Positions 20,666-28,781 are shown, numbered from the stretch's first letter. The stretch is 64,000 nt of DNA from Cellulophaga algicola DSM 14237 (GCF_000186265.1 NC_014934.1:3410001-3474000), one strand, 5' to 3'. Made by a program: numbers and translations. The notes: a model not told the origin generated them from the letters alone.

Positions 20666-21235
20666 ATGGCTACACAAGTTTATACAAGTACAGAACAATC
20701 TTTCCACAACCCTAAATTTTGGTGGTTACAAATTCTATTAGGGATTATATTTATTTTCAGCGCTCTATGGTTTTTAGATACGCCTATTGAAACTTATTTA
20801 TCGCTAACATTCGTATTTAGTTTTCTTATGCTATTTACAGGACTATTAGAAGTCATCAATGCATTAACTATACGGAACGTATCTTCTAAATTTTCATTGA
20901 AACTTACAGGAGCTTTTATAGACTTAGTTTTTGGTGTTTTCTTAATAGGGTATGAAAAAGTAACTCTTGAGCTTTTGCCAGTACTTCTGGGAATATGGCT
21001 TGTTTTCAGATCTTTCCAATTATTCTTTTTTTATAGTGAATTAAAAAAGAGATCTAGAGAAAATAAATGGTGGACATTAGCTGCGGCAATATTTACCTTA
21101 CTGTTTGCTATGGCCATTATCGTCCATCCATTTTTTGGAGAATTGACTTTAATCTATGCCGTAAGCTTTTCTTTTTTTATTATGGGGCTCTACAGGGTAA
21201 CCTTAGGGTATAAGTTATATCAAGAAGGAGATTAG
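20666..21235 (+). CDS. HdeD-family membrane protein
   Basis: 189 aa with about six membrane helices arranged in short pairs, for example WLQILLGIIFIFSALWFLDT and FVFSFLMLFTGLLEVINALT. The repeating hydrophobic hairpins match the HdeD acid-resistance membrane family (DUF308). The molecular function of this family is poorly known; in enterobacteria it helps survival at high density and low pH. It leads a small transcript with the PepSY-like gene 39 bp downstream and carries a perfect second-motif promoter. Confidence 0.8.
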   Translation: MATQVYTSTEQSFHNPKFWWLQILLGIIFIFSALWFLDTPIETYLSLTFVFSFLMLFTGLLEVINALTIRNVSSKFSLKLTGAFIDLVFGVFLIGYEKVTLELLPVLLGIWLVFRSFQLFFFYSELKKRSRENKWWTLAAAIFTLLFAMAIIVHPFFGELTLIYAVSFSFFIMGLYRVTLGYKLYQEGD

Positions 21236-21274
21236 CTATAGCGTTAAGTAGCGTTTACTATCATTCTAAATATT

Positions 21275-21712
21275 TTGAAGTTGAAAAGAAGTCTAAAACA
21301 TAGTTTGGCAGGCATGTTATATGCGGCCATTGAATCTAAACAGGATTTACCTGGAAAAAAAATCCTCGAATCTTTTGAAATTAAATTTCCAGAAGCATTA
21401 TATGCTACTTGGACGCTTAAGAACAACACTATTTGGGAAGCATCTTTTCTTTGGGAGAAAAAAGAACATACTGCACTTTTTAGTAGCGGAGGACAATGGA
21501 TTGAGACACATTCTTATTTACCATTAGGTACGGTACCTATGGTGGTACAAAAAAAGTTTAATAAGGATTATCCTAGAAATCAGGTCAAGCATATTTTTAT
21601 TCTAAGAAAACCCGAAGGAGTTTTTTACGAGTTTCTGATACGTCTAGGAAATAAACAGTACAAAGTGCGTTACAATAGTAATGGAGAAATGAAAGAGCAG
21701 CTATTTGTATAA
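21275..21712 (+). CDS. PepSY-like (BLIP-type) protein, cytoplasmic or truncated
   Basis: 145 aa, TTG start chosen because no upstream ATG exists in frame; the next Met is residue 14. Two half-domains with the pattern alpha helix, F-P-x-A, then strands (KFPEALYATWTLKNNTIWEA; KFNKDYPRNQVKHIFIL) match PepSY-like beta-lactamase-inhibitor-fold proteins of Bacteroidota. Most relatives are exported, but no signal peptide is visible here. Function unknown. It probably shares the HdeD promoter. A related exported protein lies at 29.7 kb. Confidence 0.65.
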   Translation: MKLKRSLKHSLAGMLYAAIESKQDLPGKKILESFEIKFPEALYATWTLKNNTIWEASFLWEKKEHTALFSSGGQWIETHSYLPLGTVPMVVQKKFNKDYPRNQVKHIFILRKPEGVFYEFLIRLGNKQYKVRYNSNGEMKEQLFV

Positions 21713-21723
21713 TCATAGGTATA

Positions 21724-21768
21724 TATAACTAAAGTAGCAATAGTTCTCTTGAATAGAAGGAAGTTTTA
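21724..21768 (+). promoter_or_regulatory. Degenerate second-motif promoter
   Basis: TATAAC-TAAA-GTAGCA (21724-21739) keeps one perfect half site; AAGTTTTA (21761-21768) stands at the standard 21-nt spacing with one mismatch to TAnnTTTR. It precedes a broken small gene and looks like a decaying member of the same promoter class. Confidence 0.35.
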
Positions 21769-21772
21769 GCGT

Positions 21773-22016
21773 GTGATAAATTCTAAAATTCTAGGAAAGA
21801 TTATTTCTTTAACGCTATTTGTATTTGCTTGTGAAGCAGCGTATAATGCGACAAGTATATTTGAAGAATCTGCCGTAAGTAGGCTTCCAAATAAGGCAGA
21901 TGAATTTTATTCTTAGACATGGGAGAAAACGTTAAAGATTATAACAAAAAGGTAATTGAACACCTCAAAAAAAACATGAAGCTCCTACTTACAAAGAAAT
22001 GTATTGGAAATACTAG
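21773..22016 (+). pseudogene. Broken small lipoprotein gene (putative)
   Basis: A GTG at 21773 opens 47 codons beginning MINSKILGKIISLTLFVFAC, a short signal with a lipobox-like VFAC, ending at TAG 21914-21916. Three bases further an ATG starts MGENVKDYNKKVIEHLKK in another frame, which shifts at an 8-A tract (21967-21974) into EAPTYKEMYWKY and a stop at 22014-22016, just before the next operator at 22022. The codon-like content in three frames suggests one small lipoprotein gene split by frameshifts. It could instead be two tiny genes. No family recognised. Confidence 0.35.
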
Positions 22017-22021
22017 GTTTC

Positions 22022-22066
22022 TGCTACTTAGGTTACAGTTTTAATTTACCTAATCTGTTAACTTTA
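22022..22066 (+). promoter_or_regulatory. Second-motif promoter of the 134-aa gene
   Basis: TGCTACTTAGGTTACA (22022-22037), 21 nt, then TAACTTTA (22059-22066), a perfect TAnnTTTR. Predicted start near 22071, about 33 nt before the ATG at 22104. Confidence 0.75.
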
Positions 22067-22103
22067 AGCTGATAACCGTGTAATAGCTATAAATTTTTAA
22101 AAT

Positions 22104-22508
22104 ATGATGAAGCCTAGAATTGGTATGCTACATTTTGAGACCATGGAATGGATACACGAGGTAGAATTCTATTTGGATGAGTTTAATGTACTTGAAGAAT
22201 TAGTAAAACGTAAAGAAGACTATAGCAATTTAGCGAAACAATTGCATAAAGATATCGCTCATACTATTAGCACCGTTTTGGATCGATTAATTATAGATTT
22301 TATTCATCAACTAACGTATCATGAAAAACACTTATCTAGTTTCATTATGGGCAATACAAAAACAAGCGCTGAACTATATTTAGAAAGGCACCAAAAATTA
22401 GCTAAAACACTAAGTCAATTAAAGGATAAGGTTAGGGAGTTAAAGAAAAAAATATACCGATATCTTCTATCAAAAAAACATGAACAGCGTCATGGTTTTC
22501 CTATTTGA
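22104..22508 (+). CDS. Helical hypothetical protein
   Basis: 134 aa, almost wholly alpha-helical with heptad-like stretches (LVKRKEDYSNLAKQLHKDIA; LAKTLSQLKDKVRELKKKIY), rich in Lys, Glu and Leu. No signal peptide, membrane segment or cysteine. I do not recognise a family. It starts with two Met codons. The gene has a strong second-motif promoter and is followed by a lipoprotein gene 32 bp away, so it is likely part of the stress response controlled there. A cytoplasmic coiled-coil protein is the most that can be said. Confidence 0.7.
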   Translation: MMKPRIGMLHFETMEWIHEVEFYLDEFNVLEELVKRKEDYSNLAKQLHKDIAHTISTVLDRLIIDFIHQLTYHEKHLSSFIMGNTKTSAELYLERHQKLAKTLSQLKDKVRELKKKIYRYLLSKKHEQRHGFPI

Positions 22509-22540
22509 TAACATGTAGGTATATTTATTTTAACTATTTT

Positions 22541-22918
22541 ATGCTAAAAAGAACCTTTTTTATATTGCTTTCAATTGGTCTTGTAACGATAGGCTGTGGA
22601 AGACCAATTACGAAAAATGACAATGGTCGTATTATTGAATTGAGCGAAGATGATGTATTTACCATCAAACTAAAAGAGCCGGTTCAATCAGAATATGAAT
22701 GGAGTATCGTGTCAAAGAATAACCATATTAAACTTACAGAACCAATTATCAGAAATGATACCGATATAAGTACAGAGTTTACATTTGAATTTAAAACAGT
22801 TGGAACCGGAGAGGACTTCCTTAAATTAGTGTATACTAATGGACCTTTCATCAAAGATTCTTTTGAGTTAAGGGTCATTGTGGGTACTATAGGACGTATT
22901 GAAGCTAATGAGAGATAG
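22541..22918 (+). CDS. Lipoprotein with chagasin-like (I42 inhibitor) fold
   Basis: 125 aa from the ATG at 22541, chosen because it begins a lipoprotein signal (MLKRTFFILLSIGLVTIGC); an earlier TTG at 22505 would add 12 implausible residues. After Cys20 the chain has strands ELSEDDVFTIKLKEPV and YEWSIVS, then a late EDFLKLVYTNGPF strand. This resembles the immunoglobulin-like chagasin family of cysteine-protease inhibitors, though the NPTTGYxW loop is replaced by VQSEYEW. An outer-membrane-anchored protein is certain enough; the inhibitor function is a guess. Cotranscribed with the 134-aa gene. Confidence 0.65.
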   Translation: MLKRTFFILLSIGLVTIGCGRPITKNDNGRIIELSEDDVFTIKLKEPVQSEYEWSIVSKNNHIKLTEPIIRNDTDISTEFTFEFKTVGTGEDFLKLVYTNGPFIKDSFELRVIVGTIGRIEANER

Positions 22919-23049
22919 ACTTCTAAATGTATTAAAAAGGGGCTATTTGAAGATGTTAAATTTTTTTTTATTAAATAGCGCAAGATTTATTGGATTTAGG
23001 GGGTGGTTTTTAGTTTGACATATAACCAATTTTTAAATTAACAAGAAAG

Positions 23050-23094
23050 TGCTACTAAAGTAGCACTTTACGAGTCTAATATCCTTTACTTTTA
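23050..23094 (+). promoter_or_regulatory. Second-motif promoter of the SYLF-domain gene
   Basis: TGCTACTAAAGTAGCA (23050-23065) forms the centre of a 20-bp perfect palindrome including flanking AA and TT. It is 21 nt from TACTTTTA (23087-23094). Predicted start near 23099, leader about 108 nt. Confidence 0.8.
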
Positions 23095-23206
23095 TAGTAT
23101 GAATTATTAGAAATCTATTCTAGTAAAATATGTTTTTAAAACGTAACGTCAAGGAACTGTTCTACATCCTAAGAGACGAGAATAATGACACTTTAAATCA
23201 AAGAAA

Positions 23207-23728
23207 ATGAAATTAATTACAATGGTACTTATGTTGAGTATGACGTTTATTGGATCTGCTCAGACAAAAAAAGATAAAAAAATTATAAAAGATGGCACAA
23301 AAGCAAAAAAGGAATTGATAAAGGTCGATGCTGGTATCCATACTTTTTTTGAAAAATCGGCAGGGTATGTCCTATTCCCGAATGTTGGAGAGGGTGGTTT
23401 TATAGTCGGTGCCGCATCAGGTAATGGGGTGCTGTATCAAAATGACAAGGCGAAAGGTATGGCAGGTCTTAAAAAATTGGATGTTGGTTTCCAAGCTGGA
23501 GGTCAATCCATTATCGAAATTATATTTTTTGAAACAGAAGAGGATGTGCGTGAATTTGAAGAAGGGAAATTTCAATTTTCAGCCCAAGTTTCTGCGGTAG
23601 TTCTTAAATCGGGTGTAGCGGCAAACGCTAAATATAAAGAAGGTGTTGCTGTTTTTGCGGTGCCCAAATCAGGACTTATGGCGAAGGCTTCTGTAGGCGG
23701 ACAAAAATTTAACTACCATTCTTTTTAG
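23207..23728 (+). CDS. Secreted SYLF/Ysc84-domain lipid-binding protein
   Basis: 173 aa with a signal peptide (MKLITMVLMLSMTFIGSAQ). The stretch KSAGYVLFPNVGEGGFIVGA followed by GNGVLYQ is typical of the SYLF (Ysc84) domain, a phosphoinositide/lipid-binding fold. In bacteria it is a periplasmic or outer-membrane protein of unknown job. The gene is headed by the most symmetric second-motif operator in the window and shares its transcript with the next gene. Confidence 0.8.
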   Translation: MKLITMVLMLSMTFIGSAQTKKDKKIIKDGTKAKKELIKVDAGIHTFFEKSAGYVLFPNVGEGGFIVGAASGNGVLYQNDKAKGMAGLKKLDVGFQAGGQSIIEIIFFETEEDVREFEEGKFQFSAQVSAVVLKSGVAANAKYKEGVAVFAVPKSGLMAKASVGGQKFNYHSF

Positions 23729-23791
23729 AAAGAAGATATCTTAAAGGTTCTCTCCCATGGCTGTAAATTATAAATACAAAATGAAAGAATC

Positions 23792-24250
23792 ATGAAAATA
23801 TCTTTAATAGGTACGCTAATGCTTTTTTGCATGTTCATGGGGCACGCCCAAAACAGTTACGAAATCACGGAGCAGAGCATGCCTTATAATAAAATGGCAA
23901 CTAGTTTTACAGCCAATATAATTGGCCAGAATGAAAGCAATGTCTATTATCAATGGCAGAAATTTATTGAATCACATAAAGGCAAGACTTATTTAGTTTT
24001 TGCCAAAGAAGGCAATGTAGAGTTTGAGAGTGAACATGTACTTCTTCCAATGTTAGATAATAAATCTGTTACCTTACATACTCGATTTTCTCCTAATTAT
24101 TCAGAGAGTGGAATATTGTTAACTTTATGGATAGAACTTCCGGATGGAGATTATTATTCATCAATGACTGATGAAGATTCTGCCAAAAAAATAAAGGATT
24201 GGTTGTTAAAGTATGACCTACAGCTCACTGAAATAAAAGGAAGAGATTGA
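23792..24250 (+). CDS. Exported hypothetical protein
   Basis: 152 aa with a signal peptide (MKISLIGTLMLFCMFMGHAQ). The mature part has alternating strands and ends in a charged helix (KKIKDWLLKYDLQLTEIKG). No cysteine remains after cleavage. Family not recognised; the fold may be an alpha/beta sandwich. It starts 63 bp after the SYLF gene and so probably belongs to the same second-motif transcript, which suggests an envelope-related stress role. Confidence 0.65.
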   Translation: MKISLIGTLMLFCMFMGHAQNSYEITEQSMPYNKMATSFTANIIGQNESNVYYQWQKFIESHKGKTYLVFAKEGNVEFESEHVLLPMLDNKSVTLHTRFSPNYSESGILLTLWIELPDGDYYSSMTDEDSAKKIKDWLLKYDLQLTEIKGRD

Positions 24251-24489
24251 TGCCATAAAAATAATTCTAGTCTAAAATTTGATAAGTATTTTATAATGGT
24301 TTTATATTTATTTGAGTAGCTATTTTTAGCCTTATGCACTTAGAATTTAAATTGTTATTCGGCAATTCAATTTAAAAAAATTGCTAAGCTTTTTAATAAT
24401 GATTGAGTCAAATTTTTTGCAAAAGATTCCAAAGTTTCTTAATCATCCAATTGCTATTAACGTTTATAGCTGCCTATTTGTGAAAACTT
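24251..24489. other. Non-coding gap before UspA gene
   Basis: AT-rich leader region of the UspA gene with no open frame. It holds a near-miss operator TGATTGAGTCA (24400-24410, spacer one base short) and an inverted repeat GCTAT/ATAGC around 24453-24470. No in-register -7 box was found for either. Confidence 0.4.
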
Positions 24490-24524
24490 AAAAGGCAATT
24501 TATCACACTTATCAATTGCCTTTT
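24490..24524. repeat. Hairpin in the leader of the UspA gene
   Basis: Arms AAAAGGCAATT (24490-24500) and AATTGCCTTTT (24514-24524) are perfectly complementary over 11 bp with a 13-nt loop. It ends 39 nt before the UspA start. It could terminate upstream transcription or act as a leader structure; the short T tract makes termination weak. Confidence 0.5.
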
Positions 24525-24563
24525 AAAATAAAAGGTATTTACTATTTATTTAAAATAAAAAAT

Positions 24564-25025
24564 ATGAAAAGGATATGTATTGCTTTAGATTATAATCCAT
24601 CGGCGGAAAAAGTAGGGAAAATAGGATATGAGTACGCTAAGGCCTTAAATGCGGAAATTTTTTTAGTGCATGTTATTTCGGATGCGCCTTATTATTCTAT
24701 TGATTATTCTCCATTTTTGGGCTATACTAGTCCTTTCAATACGGGTTCTGTAGTATTGGTAAAAGAACTTATGGAGGGCGCATCAAATTTTCTGTCAGAT
24801 TCAGCAACTCATTTAGGAGGAGGAAAGATAAAAACAGCCGTTTTAGAAGGTGAAGCAGGTGTAGCTATTTTAGAATACTTAGATGAGAATAAAATGGATT
24901 TGTTGGTAATAGGAACGCACAGTCAAAGCTCCTTAGAGAATGTGTTGCTAGGCAATACGGCTGTGAAAATTGTAAAGCATACCAAAATACCTTTGCTGGT
25001 GGTGCCCACAAAAGTTGAGCAATAA
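24564..25025 (+). CDS. Universal stress protein (single UspA domain)
   Basis: 153 aa from the ATG at 24564; an in-frame TTG at 24516 lies inside a hairpin arm and would add a non-conserved lead, so it was rejected. The strand MKRICIALDYNPSAEKVGKI and the ATP-binding motif GTHSQSSLENVLLGNTAVKI (G-x2-G-x9-G-S/T type, first Gly pair altered) mark a UspA domain. Such proteins bind ATP and raise survival during starvation and low oxygen. This single-domain member differs from the two-domain proteins at 60-64 kb. Confidence 0.88.
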   Translation: MKRICIALDYNPSAEKVGKIGYEYAKALNAEIFLVHVISDAPYYSIDYSPFLGYTSPFNTGSVVLVKELMEGASNFLSDSATHLGGGKIKTAVLEGEAGVAILEYLDENKMDLLVIGTHSQSSLENVLLGNTAVKIVKHTKIPLLVVPTKVEQ

Positions 25026-25061
25026 AAAAGCTGTAAAGTAGAGTACTTATTATTCTCTGGA

Positions 25062-25087
25062 AAACCATATAAACAGCCTTATGGTTT
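25062..25087 (+). terminator. Hairpin after UspA gene
   Basis: AAACCATA (25062-25069) pairs with TATGGTTT (25080-25087) around a 10-nt loop, 36 bp after the UspA stop. A likely terminator without a long T run. Confidence 0.45.
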
Positions 25088-25952
25088 ATCTAGTTGATAG
25101 GAATCGGTATAGCTGCGGAATTTTGCTTAAATTTAAAAGTAGCGGATATAGTGGTGATACTTCTAAATTAGTTTATGCGGTGTTCGGTGTAAATTTAAAT
25201 AGCCTATATAAAAGCTATATCATTCTAAGCAGCTGTCTGTAGCACCTGCAATGTTCAGACCATCCTCAAACTAGGCCTCTAAATAAAAAAAGCATAGGTA
25301 AATCTAGGGTTAAAAGCGTCGTTAAGCTTTAAGCTAATTTAATATAAGTTATTTCTTTTAAGACAATATTGGCGATGTTTGAACATTCAAGCCCTATACT
25401 ATACATGAACAATTAATAAAACGCAATAAATAAGGAAAAACACGGAAAGAACTATTTAAAAAAGTTCCATAGACATAATTTGAAATGTACTAAATATCAC
25501 ACAAGAGCATTATGCTATTTATGGACTGCTGTAAAAAATCATTTAACAGAAGTAGCGTGTCATCAAGATGTAAATTATCAGCGAGCCGAGTATTATACAG
25601 TTGCGAATCATAGTAGTGTTCTCCTCAGAAAAATTAGAAATTAAACAACACGCTTGGTCTGGTCATTTTATTATGCAATTATGAGAAGCAGTTTAAAATT
25701 TAAAATACTTTATTTTTTTTTAAGCATATATAGGAAATGGAATATCAACATTGTCTTAATAAGAATATTCGTTTTACAATCATAAAAATTCAAGACGAAT
25801 ATCTAGAATTAATTAAATACAGGAATAAAATACCTTAAAATTTCCCAAACAATGAAAAAAAACAGATAAATAACAAGGGACTAAAAGAATATTTAGATGC
25901 TTTAAATGGTTTCATAAAAACATAAGAATAAGAACATTAAAAACTATAATAA
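25088..25952. other. 865-bp region without an intact gene
   Basis: No frame longer than about 53 codons survives. Short coding-like pieces occur in several frames: a frame ending YAVFGVNLNSLYKSYIIL (to 25242), a piece KLEIKQHAWSGHFIMQL near 25630-25680, and MEYQHCLNKNIRFTIIKIQD at 25737 onwards. They look like remnants of one or more lost genes; a faint likeness to RteC-type proteins is only an impression. No operator of either motif fits upstream of the HPF gene at 25953. Confidence 0.4.
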
Positions 25953-26267
25953 ATGATAATTCAAATAAATACAGACAAGAATATTTCTGGAGAAAAAAGA
26001 ACGGAAGATTTTTTTACATCTCAAATTGAAGAAGCCTTAAAAAGGTTCGAATCTCATATTACTAGAATAGAAGTTCACTTAAAAGATGAAAATGGGAAAA
26101 AGGATGGATTTAATGATATTTCATGTTTAATAGAAGCTAGACTTGAGGGTAGGCAGCCCATTGCTGTTACCAATCAAGCAGAGACTATGGATCTTGCATT
26201 AACAGGTGCTATTCATAAAATAAAAACCGCTGTAGAAAGCATTCTTGGAAAATTAAAAAAACATTAA
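25953..26267 (+). CDS. HPF/RaiA-family ribosome hibernation factor
   Basis: 104 aa, short-type HPF/RaiA fold: beta strand MIIQINTDK, helix SQIEEALKRFESHITRIEVH, then SCLIEARLEGRQPIAVTNQA and a final helix LALTGAIHKIKTAVESILGK. Such proteins bind the 30S decoding region and idle ribosomes in stationary phase or hypoxia. The basic tail is shorter than in housekeeping HPF, so this is probably a second, stress-specific copy. It forms a pair with the eRF1-like gene 11 bp downstream. Confidence 0.8.
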   Translation: MIIQINTDKNISGEKRTEDFFTSQIEEALKRFESHITRIEVHLKDENGKKDGFNDISCLIEARLEGRQPIAVTNQAETMDLALTGAIHKIKTAVESILGKLKKH

Positions 26268-26278
26268 AACCTATATTT

Positions 26279-26659
26279 ATGAAAACAAATAACAACTTAG
26301 GAATTTGGATGGATCATGCAACGGCACACCTAATTGATTTAAATTCAAAAGATGAATGCCGCATAATTGTCTCAAAATTCACGACAGATGTAAAGGAAGA
26401 TGCTTTAATTAAAAGCGAAAGTTTAATGCATAATAAAAGACAGCAAATGCAAGAAGAATATTATGAAGAAATTGGAGCTAAAATTTTAAAATATACTCAC
26501 GTACTTTTATTTGGACCAACAAATGCAAAAGTAGAATTACACAATTACTTAAATAAAAATTTACATTTTAAAGATGTAAAAATTGATATCGAAGCAGCAG
26601 ATAAAATGACGGATAATGAAAAAAATGCCTTTGTGAAAAGTCATTTTGAAACAATATAA
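26279..26659 (+). CDS. eRF1-like small protein (translational machinery protein family)
   Basis: 126 aa. The pattern LGIWMDHATAHLIDLN at the start and THVLLFGPTNAKVELHNYL in the second half matches a bacterial family annotated as translational machinery protein, related to one domain of eRF1/Dom34. There is no GGQ motif, so it does not hydrolyse peptidyl-tRNA in the usual way. It stands 11 bp after the HPF gene in an apparent two-gene operon, suggesting a joint role in ribosome hibernation or recovery. That role is inference from adjacency. Confidence 0.6.
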   Translation: MKTNNNLGIWMDHATAHLIDLNSKDECRIIVSKFTTDVKEDALIKSESLMHNKRQQMQEEYYEEIGAKILKYTHVLLFGPTNAKVELHNYLNKNLHFKDVKIDIEAADKMTDNEKNAFVKSHFETI

Positions 26660-27046
26660 ATCATAGGAACAAAAATAAAGGCAGTTCCTATATAATTAAA
26701 GGGTCGTATAGTGTATGAACAAATAAAATACGGCAACTACATTTTTTTAGGTTAATTGCTTGTTTACTTGTGTAATCGTACGGATTGCCGCCTAATTCGT
26801 TCCTGTATAAGGATTGTTGTTTAAATATTCAACTTTCCTTGTGCAGGAATGATTTTTATAATTAGGATAATAATAGTAAGATTCGGGGTTGTTGGACTCC
26901 TTTTTACTTTAAAAAATAGTTTGATTCAATACCGCTGTTAAAGGGAGTTTTTATTGCTTTTTAAGTACACCGAAAAAGAATAAGAATTCAATGTATGTGA
27001 TAAATTTAATCAGTCTAGTATAAATGCTTATAGCTTAATTTAATAC
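26660..27046. other. Non-coding gap before antiporter gene, with hairpin
   Basis: An 8-bp hairpin ATAGGAAC/GTTCCTAT (26663-26691) follows the eRF1-like gene and probably ends that transcript. Upstream of the antiporter an unregulated-looking TAAATTTA (27001-27008) could be its -7 box; no palindrome stands 23 nt before it. A loose palindrome TGATAAATTTAATCA (26999-27013) has the wrong spacer. Otherwise nothing seen. Confidence 0.4.
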
Positions 27047-28285
27047 ATGGATTTATTTACTATTATTAGTATACTGATGGTACTAGTTTCCATTTTTGCC
27101 TATCTTAATTCTAGGTTCTTAAAATTGCAGACAACCATTGGGACTATGATTATTTCCATCCTTTTTTCCTTGGGAGTACTTGGGCTATCAAAACTATTTC
27201 CCGATCTAATTAAATTTGAGAAAGATATTGTAGGAACAATTGATTTTAAAAAATTATTGATGGAAGGCTTATTGAGTTTTATGCTCTTTGCAGGAGCAAT
27301 ACACGTAAATTTTAATGAGCTAAAATCACAAAAATGGAAAATAGTAGCTTTTTCTAGTTTCGGTGTGTTGCTATCTACAGCCTTGGTGGGAGGTATTTTT
27401 TTCTGGGTATTGGAACGTATCGGTATGCCTTTACCATTAATGCATTGTTTACTATTTGGGGCCTTAATTTCTCCGACAGACCCCATATCGGTTATGGGTA
27501 TTTTGAAGAAAATTGGCATTAAAAAATCTATGGAGACCACCATTGTTGGAGAAAGTCTTTTTAATGATGGAGTAGGAGTCGTTGTTTTTCTGACCTTATT
27601 ACAATTTGCCAATGCAGGTAACTTAGATGGTATTGATCCAATAGGTATCACGAAAAATTTTTTAATTGAAATAGGAGGGGGGTTACTCTTTGGATATGTG
27701 CTAGGGCGTGTGACGCATAGAGCAATTTCAAAAATTAACTCTTATGAAACGGAAGTTCTTATTACCCTAGGTATGGTAATGGGTGGCTATGCCTTAGCTG
27801 GGAAGGTTGGAGTTTCTGGCCCTATTAGTATGGTTGTAGCCGGACTTATCATAGGAAATAAAACCTATCGCCAAGAGAAAAAGGAGAATACTCTAGATTA
27901 TGTAGATAAATTCTGGGAGTTGATAGATATCCTGTCAAATGCGGTTTTGTTCGTACTGATTGGTTTGGAAATTGTGTTGATTCCTTTTACAGGACAACTT
28001 CTGATTGTGGGAGTATTAGCTGCCTTTGTCGTGGTATTGTCTCGCTTTCTATCGGTAGGTGCTTTGGTTGTACTACTGAAGAAATGGTTGCCTTTTGATG
28101 CAAAAACTTCTTTGATAATGACCTGGGGAGGACTAAGAGGTGGTATTTCTATAGCGATGGCACTTTCTTTACCTAAGGAAGTTTCATGGGATAATATTGT
28201 GCCCATTACCTATTTAGTCGTAATTTTTTCTATAATTGTACAAGGACTAACTTTAGAAAAAGTAATTGTTAGGTTAACAAAGTAA
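27047..28285 (+). CDS. Na+/H+ antiporter, NhaP/CPA1 type
   Basis: 412 aa, about 12 membrane helices. CPA1 signatures are FGALISPTDPISVMGILKKI near residue 140, with the ion-binding Asp region, GESLFNDGVGVVVFLTLL with the N-D pair, and a helix TWGGLRGGISIAMALSLP with conserved Arg. It exchanges Na+ for H+ across the inner membrane. Together with the Na+-type N-ATPase and ClC antiporter it suggests active Na+, H+ and Cl- management. No long cytoplasmic C-terminal domain. Confidence 0.9.
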   Translation: MDLFTIISILMVLVSIFAYLNSRFLKLQTTIGTMIISILFSLGVLGLSKLFPDLIKFEKDIVGTIDFKKLLMEGLLSFMLFAGAIHVNFNELKSQKWKIVAFSSFGVLLSTALVGGIFFWVLERIGMPLPLMHCLLFGALISPTDPISVMGILKKIGIKKSMETTIVGESLFNDGVGVVVFLTLLQFANAGNLDGIDPIGITKNFLIEIGGGLLFGYVLGRVTHRAISKINSYETEVLITLGMVMGGYALAGKVGVSGPISMVVAGLIIGNKTYRQEKKENTLDYVDKFWELIDILSNAVLFVLIGLEIVLIPFTGQLLIVGVLAAFVVVLSRFLSVGALVVLLKKWLPFDAKTSLIMTWGGLRGGISIAMALSLPKEVSWDNIVPITYLVVIFSIIVQGLTLEKVIVRLTK

Positions 28286-28443
28286 TTGATTTGTGTTTTT
28301 TAAACTATTCGCCCAATAATTTTGGTAAAAAATAGAGCCAATAGTTCTCCTATTATTAAGTAAGGAAATTTTATAAAAAAAATATTAATGAAGCAAGCTA
28401 GAAAGGTTATACTTCAACATAACGTGTTCGTTAACTTTAGTAT

Positions 28444-28632
28444 TTATTTCTTAGGGTATAATTTTTTTTGCAGGTCTTCCAATTCCTTTTCTGTTTTCTT
28501 TAGTTCTTTATGTGCTTCTAACATTTCTTTTTCCTCTTGATCATTTAAATGATCATATACATCAAGTGATAATTTTTTGTGGCGATCGTGCAATCTTGCA
28601 AGTTGGTCGCGCTCATTAATTCCATGGATCAT
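28444..28632 (-). CDS. YdcH/DUF465-like coiled-coil protein
   Basis: 62 aa, highly charged helix pair: RLHDRHKKLSLDVYDHLN then KEMLEAHKELKKTEKELEDL. The size, central kink and L-x-x-x-H-x-x-L pattern resemble DUF465/SlyX-type small proteins of unknown role. No cysteine or signal peptide. It has its own second-motif promoter 105 bp upstream, which shows it is a real, regulated gene despite its size. The nhaP-like gene converges on it. Confidence 0.7.
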   Translation of the reverse strand: MIHGINERDQLARLHDRHKKLSLDVYDHLNDQEEKEMLEAHKELKKTEKELEDLQKKLYPKK

Positions 28633-28736
28633 ACTAGTGATTTTTAATGTTTATTAATTTAGTTTTATTAAGTCTACGCGCTCTAATTAATTATAGAAGA
28701 TGTTTTATGTCCTTAAGCTAGGACTTAATACTAAGC

Positions 28737-28781
28737 TAAAGTTAGGTAAGTTAAAAGAGAAGTAGTGTTACTTTTGTTGCA
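28737..28781 (-). promoter_or_regulatory. Second-motif promoter of the DUF465-like gene
   Basis: TGTTACTTTTGTTGCA (28766-28781), then 21 nt to TAACTTTA on the minus strand (28737-28744), a perfect TAnnTTTR. Predicted start near 28732 with a leader of about 100 nt. This lies in the 506-bp divergent gap 28633-29138, whose middle (about 28800-29040) holds nothing else I can name. Confidence 0.75.

Noticed and set aside
24516-24563. TTG start for the UspA gene
   Set aside because: It lies within the right arm of a perfect hairpin and the added residues are not part of the UspA fold; the ATG at 24564 starts the first strand.
25081-25242. A 53-codon frame (MVYLVDRNRYSCGILLKF...) as a small gene
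   Set aside because: Its start lies in the arm of the hairpin after the UspA gene, there is no promoter or leader, and the surrounding region looks decayed.
25542-25557. TTTAAC-AGAA-GTAGCG as a second-class operator for the HPF gene
   Set aside because: Three mismatches in the half sites and no in-register -7 box; it is also 400 bp from the gene.
26999-27013. TGATAAATTTAATCA before the antiporter gene as a first-class operator
   Set aside because: Spacer is 7 nt instead of 4 and it overlaps the best -7 box candidate, so it does not fit the class.
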